The notes under the pieces are model-generated. The model saw only the letters and a list, made by a program, of their open reading frames with translations. It made no database searches and was not told where the DNA came from. 44,981 nucleotides of DNA, taken from NCBI RefSeq assembly GCF_900110815.1, contig NZ_FOIT01000002.1, forward strand, positions 211,896 through 256,876. The letters run 5' to 3'. This DNA is from Aliicoccus persicus (lineage in GTDB: Bacteria > Bacillota > Bacilli > Staphylococcales > Salinicoccaceae). The stretch's first letter is position 1. Each line of letters begins with the position of its first letter. Both the position numbers and the translations under genes were made by a program. This document shows, in pieces, positions 31,733 through 39,326 of the stretch.

Positions 31733-33217
31733 ATGTCGGAAGTTAAAGAACCGAGAGAAGTCGTGCTTATCGGTGGCGGAATCATGAGTGCAACGCTAGG
31801 AATATTGCTGAAAAAATTAGACCCAAGTGTGAACATTACAATATTCGAAAAACTGAGTGGTCTGGCTATGGAGAGTACGGATGCATGGAACAATGCGGGT
31901 ACTGGCCACGCAGCACTCTGTGAGTTGAACTACACAAATGAAAATCCTGATGGGACAATGGATGTTTCAAAAGCGCTGAAAGTTAATGAACAGTTCAATG
32001 TATCAAGACAATTCTGGGCTTCATTAGTTAAAGAAGGATTGATAGAAAATCCTGCTGAGTTCATTCGTTCAGTCCCACATATGAGCTTTGTAATCGGTAA
32101 AAAGAATATTGAGTTCTTAAGAAAAAGATATGAAGTGTTAAAACAATATCCAACATTTAAAGAAATTGAGTTTACAACTGACAATGTAACGCTGAGCCAA
32201 TGGGTGCCACTGATGATGGTGGATAGAGATAACAAAGAAGAAGTTGCAGCAACGAAGATGGAACAAGGTACAGATGTTAACTTCGGTGCCCTATCTCGTA
32301 AGCTGTTCAAAAATCTCGAAGAACAAGGTGTAAAGATTTTTACAGGACATAAAGTCGAAGATTTAAAGCGCAACAGTGATGGTACTTGGCAAATCAAAGT
32401 GAAAGACTTAAATGCGAACGCACAAAGCTTTGTAACTGCTGACTTTGTCTTCGTTGGTGCAGGTGGTAATGCGCTGCCACTATTACAGAAAACAGGTATT
32501 CTAGAATCTAAACATATCGGTGGATTCCCTGTCAGCGGATTATTCTTAAAGAGTAAAAATGAAGATCTCGCTGTTGCTCATAGTGCAAAAGTTTACGGAA
32601 AAGCAAAAGTTGGTGCACCACCGATGAGTGTACCGCACTTAGATACACGATATATTGATGGAAAAACTGAAATATTATTTGGACCATTCGCTGGATTCAG
32701 TCCTAAGTTTTTAAAGACAGGTAAAATGTTAGACTTACCACTTTCAGTTAAAACATATAACCTCACGACGATGCTAGCTGCAGGAATGAAAGAGATGGGC
32801 TTAACAAAGTATCTGATTCAACAATTGATGTTAAGCCATAGACAACGCATGGATGACTTACGTGAATTCATACCATCAGCAAAAGATGACGAATGGGAAA
32901 TTGTAAAAGCTGGTCAACGTGTACAGGTGATCAAAGATACACAAGATAAAGGAAAAGGTACGTTGCAGTTCGGTACAGAACTGATTACAAGCGAAGATGG
33001 AACTATTTCAGCATTACTAGGCGCATCACCTGGTGCATCTGTTGCTATCTCTGTCATGTTAGAACTTGTTGGAAAATGTTTCCCAGAATTAATCGAAACG
33101 AATGAAGATAAGATTAAAGAAATGATTCCATCATACGGTCAAAATTTATATGAGAACGAAGAACTATTCAAACAAGTTATGGAATATTCAGCAAAAGAAC
33201 TTCGTTTAACAAAGTAA
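31733..33217 (+). CDS. mqo: Malate:quinone oxidoreductase
   Basis: FAD enzyme of 494 residues, a peripheral membrane protein that oxidises malate to oxaloacetate and passes electrons to menaquinone. The FAD-binding '[14 protein letters not shown]' is at the N-terminus, with the hallmark Mqo motifs '[20 protein letters not shown]', '[15 protein letters not shown]', 'GFPVSGLFL' and the C-terminal '[11 protein letters not shown]'. Two ATGs are adjacent (31730, 31733); the second has better spacing to GAGGG. Monocistronic with its own promoter and a strong terminator. Confidence 0.96.
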   Translation: MSEVKEPREVVLIGGGIMSATLGILLKKLDPSVNITIFEKLSGLAMESTDAWNNAGTGHAALCELNYTNENPDGTMDVSKALKVNEQFNVSRQFWASLVKEGLIENPAEFIRSVPHMSFVIGKKNIEFLRKRYEVLKQYPTFKEIEFTTDNVTLSQWVPLMMVDRDNKEEVAATKMEQGTDVNFGALSRKLFKNLEEQGVKIFTGHKVEDLKRNSDGTWQIKVKDLNANAQSFVTADFVFVGAGGNALPLLQKTGILESKHIGGFPVSGLFLKSKNEDLAVAHSAKVYGKAKVGAPPMSVPHLDTRYIDGKTEILFGPFAGFSPKFLKTGKMLDLPLSVKTYNLTTMLAAGMKEMGLTKYLIQQLMLSHRQRMDDLREFIPSAKDDEWEIVKAGQRVQVIKDTQDKGKGTLQFGTELITSEDGTISALLGASPGASVAISVMLELVGKCFPELIETNEDKIKEMIPSYGQNLYENEELFKQVMEYSAKELRLTK

Positions 33218-33231
33218 TCTATTTTTAAATT

Positions 33232-33270
33232 TAACGGTATATCGAAAAGATATACCGTTATTTTCTTTTT
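33232..33270 (+). terminator. Terminator of mqo
   Basis: Perfect 12-bp stem (33232-33243 with 33249-33260), GAAAA loop and a T-rich tail. Confidence 0.93.
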
Positions 33271-33350
33271 CTAACGTTATAACGCATAAAATATATGGAT
33301 TTACCATAGAAAATAAAGGGAGTTATGCTACACTAACGTTATAATGTTAA
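33271..33350 (+). promoter_or_regulatory. Repeated CTAACGTTATAA sites around the promoter of the MerR-like gene
   Basis: CTAACGTTATAA occurs at 33271-33282 and again at 33333-33344, 62 bp (about six helical turns) apart. The first is part of a perfect CGTTATAACG palindrome. The second contains the TATAAT (33339-33344 region) likely to be the -10 box of the downstream gene. The layout suggests an autoregulatory operator pair. Confidence 0.45.
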
Positions 33351-33377
33351 TAGATAAACGAATGTGGAGGCCGTATA

Positions 33378-34193
33378 ATGGAGAATAATAGTACGATTTT
33401 TTTTACGACAGCACAAGTTACAGAAATGGTCGAGTTATCCGATCAAAACGTCCGTAAGTATGTGCGTCTACTTGAAGATAGAAATTATGAAGTGACGAAA
33501 GATGAACACAATCGTCGCTTATTTTCAGGTGAAGATATTGCTGTGTTAAGAGAACTAATTAAACTTGCTAAACAACCCGGTTATACACTTGAAACAGCTG
33601 CAGACCATATAGCAAGTAAAGCAACTGGCGATGTTGTACAATCAAACTCGAGAGTACCAGTCGTCGAAACTAATAATGAAGTGACACAATTATTAACCTC
33701 AGTTGTTGATAAAATGCAGGAAATGCAAAATGACCATCAAGAACTGAGAGAAAAGATGGACCAACTCTTAAGTAAGCTGGATGAGACGTCAGTTGCACTA
33801 GAAAATAATAATCAACTGCGTGAGACGAATGATTCTAAAGTTGGTGCTGAGGTAGAAGAAGAAGTATCTCAAGAAGAGGAATCAGAAGAAGAAACTTCTA
33901 ATGAAGAAGAGAAAGACGCTGAAGAACCTGTAGACACTGATGAAGTTAAGACTGATGAAACAGAAGAGAAAGAAGATACAGAAGAAAGCCAGTCAGAAGA
34001 TCCGACTGGAGAAGAAGCACAAACAGTAGAAAAGTTTGAAGCACATAAGAGAGAAAATGAAAGAAGTGTTGATATGTCTTCATATGAAAATGAAAAACCT
34101 GAATCTTCATCTGACAATGGTGGAGCAACATCAGAGCAAGTAGAAGAAAAAGGTGCCTTTAGTAAGTTTTTAGATTTTTTAAGGGGTAAATAA
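33378..34193 (+). CDS. MerR-like HTH protein with coiled coil and acidic tail
   Basis: Protein of 271 residues. Residues about 9-75 form a MerR-type winged helix (FTTAQVTEMVELSDQNVRKYVRLLE, then NRRLFSGEDIAVLRELI). A coiled coil follows at about 105-150 (VVDKMQEMQNDHQELREKMDQLLSKL), then a long disordered stretch rich in Glu/Asp (about 155-240). It ends with a short amphipathic helix (FSKFLDFLRGK). No effector domain is present. The HTH-plus-coiled-coil layout resembles RacA-type chromosome-anchoring proteins and DUF3967 proteins more than classical metal or drug sensors. GGAGG precedes the ATG. It is followed after 23 nt by an AI-2E-type transporter. Confidence 0.72.
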   Translation: MENNSTIFFTTAQVTEMVELSDQNVRKYVRLLEDRNYEVTKDEHNRRLFSGEDIAVLRELIKLAKQPGYTLETAADHIASKATGDVVQSNSRVPVVETNNEVTQLLTSVVDKMQEMQNDHQELREKMDQLLSKLDETSVALENNNQLRETNDSKVGAEVEEEVSQEEESEEETSNEEEKDAEEPVDTDEVKTDETEEKEDTEESQSEDPTGEEAQTVEKFEAHKRENERSVDMSSYENEKPESSSDNGGATSEQVEEKGAFSKFLDFLRGK

Positions 34194-34216
34194 TTAACAT
34201 ATAAAGGACCGAGTGT

Positions 34217-35299
34217 ATGGTAAATAAAGCATGGTTTCAGACAGCAACAGCCATTGTCATGACGCTAATCATCATCACACTTGTGATGAATGTCGGTGTA
34301 CTTTTCCAACCCGCTGCCATCGTATTGAGTACGGTTTTTATCCCGCTCCTAGCAGGCGGTCTCTTATACTACGTCACCATGCCAATTCAGAAGTTCTTAG
34401 AACGAAGAGGTGTAGGGCGTGGGTCTAGTATTTTTACTATCTTCGTCATCATACTGATTGTTATTACTGCTTTAGTGTTGATTATTGCACCGATGATAGT
34501 GAATGAGATCCAAAAATTTGTTGCGCGATGGCCACTTATCCAACATGAAATAGCGTATCTGTTTGATTTTGTTCTAGAACAAACTGAGCGCTTTGATATT
34601 GATATTGGTAACCCAATCAATGAGTTAGTTGATCAGGGTTTATTTCTATTGAGACAGATCACGGTGAACTTCTTCTCTATTGTAGCTAACACCGTAACTG
34701 CATTATTAACGTTGATCTTAATACCGTTCTTTTTCTTTTTTATGCTGAAAGATCACGAGAAATTAATACCGACAATTACAAGACCACTTAAAGGAAGCTT
34801 TCGTGGATTCGTTGTAAAGTTGTTAAACAATATCGATAAAACGCTAGCATCTTTCGTGCAAGGACAAATTATAGTGAGTATCATCCTAGCTGCGCTGTTG
34901 TATATCGGTTATACATTAATTGGATTGGAGTACGCGTTGTTGCTCGCGATATTTGCTCTATTTATGAACGTTATCCCATTCATCGGTCCGTGGATAGCAT
35001 ATTTTCCGGCATTGATTTTAGCACTTATACAAGATCCAATCTTAGTGATTGGAGTGAGTATCATTACACTCGTAGCCCAGCAAATCGACGGGAACATCAT
35101 CACACCGAATATTATCGGAAATACATTGAAACTACACCCGTTAACCGTAATAACAATTGTGCTCGCTGCCGGAAACATAGGTGGTTTCATCGCAATGCTC
35201 ATTGCCATTCCATTTTATGCAGTCGTTAAAGTTATTGTTGTCAGCATATACGATTACCGCGAGGATCTGCGAGAGTCGATGTTTAGGCATATCGAGTAA
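34217..35299 (+). CDS. AI-2E-family transporter (PerM/TqsA superfamily)
   Basis: Membrane protein of 360 residues with about eight helices and the family's conserved central region 'IPFFFFFMLKDHEKLIPTI' and 'VPFIGPWIAYFPALILAL'-type loop (here NVIPFIGPWIAY). Family members export small molecules or exchange ions; some Gram-positive members act as Na+/H+ antiporters, so 'AI-2 export' should not be assumed. Downstream of, and probably co-transcribed with, the MerR-like protein. Confidence 0.85.
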   Translation: MVNKAWFQTATAIVMTLIIITLVMNVGVLFQPAAIVLSTVFIPLLAGGLLYYVTMPIQKFLERRGVGRGSSIFTIFVIILIVITALVLIIAPMIVNEIQKFVARWPLIQHEIAYLFDFVLEQTERFDIDIGNPINELVDQGLFLLRQITVNFFSIVANTVTALLTLILIPFFFFFMLKDHEKLIPTITRPLKGSFRGFVVKLLNNIDKTLASFVQGQIIVSIILAALLYIGYTLIGLEYALLLAIFALFMNVIPFIGPWIAYFPALILALIQDPILVIGVSIITLVAQQIDGNIITPNIIGNTLKLHPLTVITIVLAAGNIGGFIAMLIAIPFYAVVKVIVVSIYDYREDLRESMFRHIE

Positions 35300-35318
35300 G
35301 TTGTTTTCAGCACAAAAG

Positions 35319-35351
35319 ACACCCCAGAAGTAAACCTCACTTCTGGGATGC
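35319..35351. terminator. Bidirectional terminator between AI-2E transporter and cstB
   Basis: A stem of 13 positions (35319-35331 with 35339-35351, one G-T-type or mismatched pair) and 7-nt loop. The minus side continues GTCTTTTG, so it chiefly serves cstB; the genes converge here. Confidence 0.78.
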
Positions 35352-35369
35352 CTAATACTTACAAAAAAA

Positions 35370-36734
35370 TTATTTCTTTACTTCAATCTCATCTTTAAAT
35401 CCGTCGTAACCTTTCAACACGTTCTTCGCATTTTTATAACCGCGCGCTTTCAACACACTAACTGCGATTGCTGAGCGTCCGCCACTTTTACAATGGACGA
35501 GAATTTCTTCATTCTTATCGAATGGGATATCTGCATCTCGCATAGTGCCGTGGTGTCTGTGTATACCATGACCAACGTGGCCAGCATCATATTCGCCTTG
35601 TCCGCGTACATCCAATATATTCGCATTTTCATACTTATCAACAAATGTTTCTGGAGATACTTTTTCGTAGCTATCATTAACAAGCGATTCAATAGAATCT
35701 TCAGGAACGATTCTCGCAATATCATCAAAACCAATAGAAGCTAGATCCTTCTGATATTGTTCAGATAACTCTTGTTTCCCAATAATCGTCAACGGCTGAT
35801 TGTAATCGATAAACCACCCCGCTTGTTTAACAAAGCCAGTATTGTAAGGGATGTTAATCGATCCCCTCACAAACCCATCAGCAAATGCATTGCTATTTCT
35901 TAAGTCAAATACTTGTCCATTTAATGTCTCTGGTGTTTCTACAGGTACATCTTTCAAATTGAACGCTGGTAATCCTTCTTTGTTAACGCGTTTCATCTGT
36001 GCGAAATAATTTGGTGGCTCAGGTTGTGCGTTTGTAATTTCTTTTACGAAGTCAGCCTTGCTCGGACTTTGTAATGCCCAGTTAAACTGACGCTCGTAAC
36101 CGAATGTAGATAAAGGAACCGCACCCAGTGATTTACCACAAGCACTACCCGCACCATGGCCAGGCCAAATTTGTAAATGGTCATCGAATTTTTTTATCTT
36201 TTGTAATGAATCATATAAATCTTTTGCACCGATTTCTGTCGTGCCTTCAAAATGTGCAGCCTTTTCAAGTAAATCAGGTCGACCGACATCGCTGACGAAC
36301 AAGAAGTCGCCTGTAAAAATACCCATTGGCTCATCGACGCCGTTGTCTGTAAGTAAGAAAGAAATACTTTCAGGCGTATGTCCAGGTGTTGCGAGTACTT
36401 CAAATTGGATGTTTCCAACTTCAAAGATATCTCCACCGTTTAGGAATACAGTATCCTTCGGCATGTTTTGGTATTTCCAATCTGCATCTCCTTCATCCGA
36501 TACGAATAAAGTCGCATCAAATTTACGCGACACATCTCGTAAACCCGATGCGAAGTCTGCATGTATATGAGTTTCTGTAGCATGTGTGATTTTTAAACCT
36601 TCTGCGTCAGCAACAGCCTTGTACTCATCTAATACACGAGCTGGATCGATAATGATTGCTTCACCCGTTTTCTGACAACCGACTAAATACGAATATTGCG
36701 ACAGCGTACTATCAAAAAATTGTCTAAAGAACAT
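35370..36734 (-). CDS. cstB: CstB-like persulfide dioxygenase-rhodanese fusion
   Basis: Protein of 454 residues. The N-terminal metallo-beta-lactamase domain with non-haem iron site H56-x-H58-x-D60 ('THIHADF') and 'TPGHTPES' is the persulfide dioxygenase. Cys199 in 'GAGSACGKSLGAVP' corresponds to the active-site-proximal Cys of S. aureus CstB. Then comes a rhodanese-like domain without a catalytic Cys (IIGKQE where Cys would sit), and a C-terminal active rhodanese with Cys415 in 'VHCKSGGRS'. CstB converts low-molecular-weight persulfides to thiosulfate and sulfite-derived products, protecting against sulfide stress. AAGGAGG precedes the ATG. The cst repressor CstR and CstA are not nearby. Confidence 0.92.
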   Translation of the reverse strand: MFFRQFFDSTLSQYSYLVGCQKTGEAIIIDPARVLDEYKAVADAEGLKITHATETHIHADFASGLRDVSRKFDATLFVSDEGDADWKYQNMPKDTVFLNGGDIFEVGNIQFEVLATPGHTPESISFLLTDNGVDEPMGIFTGDFLFVSDVGRPDLLEKAAHFEGTTEIGAKDLYDSLQKIKKFDDHLQIWPGHGAGSACGKSLGAVPLSTFGYERQFNWALQSPSKADFVKEITNAQPEPPNYFAQMKRVNKEGLPAFNLKDVPVETPETLNGQVFDLRNSNAFADGFVRGSINIPYNTGFVKQAGWFIDYNQPLTIIGKQELSEQYQKDLASIGFDDIARIVPEDSIESLVNDSYEKVSPETFVDKYENANILDVRGQGEYDAGHVGHGIHRHHGTMRDADIPFDKNEEILVHCKSGGRSAIAVSVLKARGYKNAKNVLKGYDGFKDEIEVKK

Positions 36735-36857
36735 GATTAAGTGCCTCCTTGAGTAAATAAGACATGCTATTATTATTACATAAGTAATCGAGATAAGTAA
36801 TCAGAAGGGCGTGAGATTATCGATATTCTAATTGTTATTTTAATTATTGTACTCATT

Positions 36858-37061
36858 GTGTTATTCTTTGTCAGTCGCTCGTCATTAAAAAATGCTTCGC
36901 AAAAGGTAGAGCACTACGAAAGGTTACAAGAAATGTACAAGACCGTCTTTGAACTAGAAGAAAAAAGATTAACGGATGATGAGATTATAGATAAGTTACA
37001 AATGAAATATAGATTAAGTTATAATGAAGCAAAATACTTATTAAATAAAAGTAGAAAATAA
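36858..37061 (+). CDS. Small membrane-anchored protein; true start probably ATT 36816
   Basis: From GTG 36858 the protein has 67 residues, but the frame is open upstream and adds a clean transmembrane helix (IDILIVILIIVLIVLFFVS). AAGGG sits 6 nt before ATT 36816. There is no ATG, GTG or TTG between 36816 and 36858 in frame. The full form would be 81 residues: one N-terminal helix, then a charged cytoplasmic tail with a probable coiled coil (QKVEHYERLQEMYKTVFELEEKRLTDDEIIDKL) and a small helical unit (YRLSYNEAKYLLNKSRK). No family recognised. Divergent from cstB. Confidence 0.65.
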   Translation: MLFFVSRSSLKNASQKVEHYERLQEMYKTVFELEEKRLTDDEIIDKLQMKYRLSYNEAKYLLNKSRK

Positions 37062-37180
37062 TCAGTGAGATAATTGCATTTTTTGTAATTCACTCTATAA
37101 TTAGATACAGGACTTTGAAGCAAGATAATATTTTAGTTGTTAAGCTTTAATGTAATATTAAAAACGAAAAGGTGAGGCTG

Positions 37181-37363
37181 TTGGATACTAATCCAGATAT
37201 TTCTTTGATAATTGATAAGTTAACGCCATATCAAATAAGCCAAGCATTAGATATATCATTAGATGATGCAACAGCGTTGATAGCAGGGAAACTTAAACTA
37301 GAAGAACTCGACGAAAACACATCTAGACTATTAATTGATTTGAACGATAAATTAGGAAGCTGA
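37181..37363 (+). CDS. Small helical protein, function unknown
   Basis: Protein of 60 residues from TTG 37181 with AGGTGAG a few bases upstream. It is soluble and helical: 'LIIDKLTPYQISQALDISLDDATALIAGKLKLEEL' looks like a lone helix-turn-helix or XRE-like half (SQALDIS-x-DDATALIAG). The stop codon lies inside the first arm of a terminator, which argues that it is a real transcribed gene end. Confidence 0.6.
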   Translation: MDTNPDISLIIDKLTPYQISQALDISLDDATALIAGKLKLEELDENTSRLLIDLNDKLGS

Positions 37364-37388
37364 TGCTTGGGCATCGGCTTTTTTAATT
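37359..37388 (+). terminator. Terminator overlapping the stop of the 60-residue protein gene
   Basis: AAGCTGATGC-TTGG-GCATCGGCTT is a 10-bp stem (one G-T pair) followed by TTTTAATT; the TGA stop (37361-37363) is in the left arm. Confidence 0.9.
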
Positions 37389-37461
37389 CTTTTAAATGTA
37401 TTATTGGCACAATGAATGATAGAATATGATTGTTAATTTTTAGAGGAAAGGCGGGGTTGTA

Positions 37462-38280
37462 TTGGCGAAGAAAAATCAATTGGTATGGGATAAGCGTGTC
37501 ATGTGGGCAATTACTGCATTGATTGTTCTATTAATCATCGCGTTCTTTATATCCAGCCGAAGCGATCAGTGGTTTTTAGATCGCGGCGAAGATATTGAAC
37601 AATTCGAAGGTCCATTATTTGAAAATGCAACGCATCGTCAATATAATGCATCGTCACCACCGATGGTACATACCGGTGGACCCGCATTGTTTGAAAGAGC
37701 AAACTTACTCGAAGTGCAAGAGGCGATGCAAATCAATGAGAATCGTCCATTAGAATTTCTCGATTTAAGAGAAATGGTGAGAATTAGTGAAGATGAATTA
37801 AATGAAGTACTTGAAGATAAAGGAATTCTAGCAGGTCATGGGGACTCATTCCTACGTGCGCAAAGAAACTATAATGTCAACGTGTTTTATCTTATTGCGC
37901 ATGCGCTGGTTGAGACGGGACATGGTGAATCCGAACTTGCTGCTGGCATCGATCATGAAGATGAAACGTATTATAACTTCTTTGGAATCGGTGCGTTTGA
38001 CACAGGTGCTGTGAGTGAAGGCCATGCCTACGCAGTGAATGAAGAATGGACATCGCCAGAAGAAGCGATACTCGGTGGTGCGAAGTTTATTAGTGAGAGC
38101 TATGTGCACAATAATCAGTTCACGACATATGCGATGCGTTGGAATCCAGAGAATCCGACGAGCAACCAATATGCCACGGATGTCAATTGGTCACGTGTCA
38201 TCGCAGAGATTACTGAAAGCTACTATGATTACTTTGACTTAGAACCGAGCCGATTTTATAGAAATTACTACAATGAATAA
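37462..38280 (+). CDS. sagB: Membrane-anchored N-acetylglucosaminidase, SagB type (GH73)
   Basis: Protein of 272 residues with a single N-terminal transmembrane anchor (about 13-31) and an extracellular glucosaminidase domain. The catalytic Glu is E151 in 'AHALVETGHGESELAAG', and 'YYNFFGIGAFD' is the typical GH73 substrate-groove motif. Its size, anchor and active-site position match S. aureus SagB, which trims nascent glycan strands to their mature length together with SpdC. It starts at TTG 37462 behind AAAGGCGGGG; this is an unusual but standard alternative start. A terminator follows immediately. Confidence 0.88.
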   Translation: MAKKNQLVWDKRVMWAITALIVLLIIAFFISSRSDQWFLDRGEDIEQFEGPLFENATHRQYNASSPPMVHTGGPALFERANLLEVQEAMQINENRPLEFLDLREMVRISEDELNEVLEDKGILAGHGDSFLRAQRNYNVNVFYLIAHALVETGHGESELAAGIDHEDETYYNFFGIGAFDTGAVSEGHAYAVNEEWTSPEEAILGGAKFISESYVHNNQFTTYAMRWNPENPTSNQYATDVNWSRVIAEITESYYDYFDLEPSRFYRNYYNE

Positions 38281-38316
38281 TCCAGCGACTACTTCATAAG
38301 GTCGCTGGATTTTTTG
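38279..38316 (+). terminator. Terminator of sagB
   Basis: Perfect 11-bp stem (38279-38289 with 38301-38311) running into TTTTT; its first two bases belong to the sagB stop codon. It may also act toward fdhD on the minus strand. Confidence 0.88.
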
Positions 38317-38325
38317 TGTGAACAT

Positions 38326-39150
38326 TTATTTTGTTAAGCTTACAGATTCATCGACACCAAGTGCTGAAGTATCGATGCGCATCGGATGACTGTAAACATT
38401 GAATGATTTGTTGCGGATAAAACCGACAGTCGTGATGTTTAAATCCTCCGCTAATTTAATCGCAAGATCAGTCGGTGCAGATTTACTCAGAATAATTCCG
38501 ACTCCGATTTTTGAAGCTTTCGTCAATACTTCTGACGAAATCCGACCGCTAAACACTAAAATCTTGTCGCTCACTGAGATTTTTTTCTCTAAACAATACC
38601 CATATAACTTATCAAGTGCATTATGTCGACCGATGTCACCGCGGTGGATGAATGTTGCTTCAGGTGTTGCAAGACTGGCGTTGTGAATCCCACCCGTCTC
38701 TTTAAAGACAGTCGAACTATCCTGCATCTCTTTCATCAGCTGGATGCACTGCTCAGGTGTAATCTTCGTTTTAGACATGGATATTTTTGCAGTTTCCATA
38801 TCACTTTGGTGATAGAATTGACGGCTTTTACCACAACAAGATCCGAGCACACGTTTCGTAAATTTGAAAAAGTCTGTTGGGATTTCTTTATGAAGTTCTA
38901 TGTGACAATATCCGCCCTCTTCATCCAAATTGAACGATTTAATCTCATCGCGTTTTCTAATGACGCCCTCTGATGCAACGAATCCAATCACTAATTCTTC
39001 CAAATACTGAGGCGAGCAAACGAGTGTTGCGAATTCGACATCGTTTAGAAAAATCGTTAACGGAAACTCTTCTGCAATCGTATCCTCAGCGGTAGACAGC
39101 TGCTCGTCACTATATCTCCAAATTTCTCTACGCGTTGTAATCTCCATCAT
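38326..39150 (-). CDS. fdhD: FdhD sulfurtransferase for molybdenum-cofactor enzymes
   Basis: Protein of 274 residues of the FdhD/NarQ family, which transfers sulfur to the Mo-bis-MGD cofactor of formate-dehydrogenase-like enzymes. The reactive Cys pair is in 'VLGSCCGKSRQFY', and 'FKETGGIHNASLA', 'DIGRHNALDKLYGY' and 'VFSGRISSEVLTKASKIGVGIILSKSAPTDLAI' are hallmark motifs. ATG 39150 follows GAGGG by 5 nt; another ATG lies at 39147. It is divergent from the YdeP-type oxidoreductase it presumably matures. Confidence 0.94.
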   Translation of the reverse strand: MMEITTRREIWRYSDEQLSTAEDTIAEEFPLTIFLNDVEFATLVCSPQYLEELVIGFVASEGVIRKRDEIKSFNLDEEGGYCHIELHKEIPTDFFKFTKRVLGSCCGKSRQFYHQSDMETAKISMSKTKITPEQCIQLMKEMQDSSTVFKETGGIHNASLATPEATFIHRGDIGRHNALDKLYGYCLEKKISVSDKILVFSGRISSEVLTKASKIGVGIILSKSAPTDLAIKLAEDLNITTVGFIRNKSFNVYSHPMRIDTSALGVDESVSLTK

Positions 39151-39326
39151 AATCACCCTCGTTGGTTTTTATCGTATTACAAATAGTATACCAACTTTAC
39201 AACAATTGATAAAAAAGAAAATTCCAGATTATGTGTAGTTAGAGATTGAATAGTTTCTAAGGGTACTTGAAATCAATAGAATGTAGTATAATGTAAACAA
39301 ATGATTTTAGTGAAAGGGTGTAAGAA

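Noticed and set aside
34217..35299. Quorum-sensing autoinducer-2 exporter
   Set aside because: The family name is historical; members include ion antiporters and many of unknown substrate, and no luxS or lsr gene is in the window.
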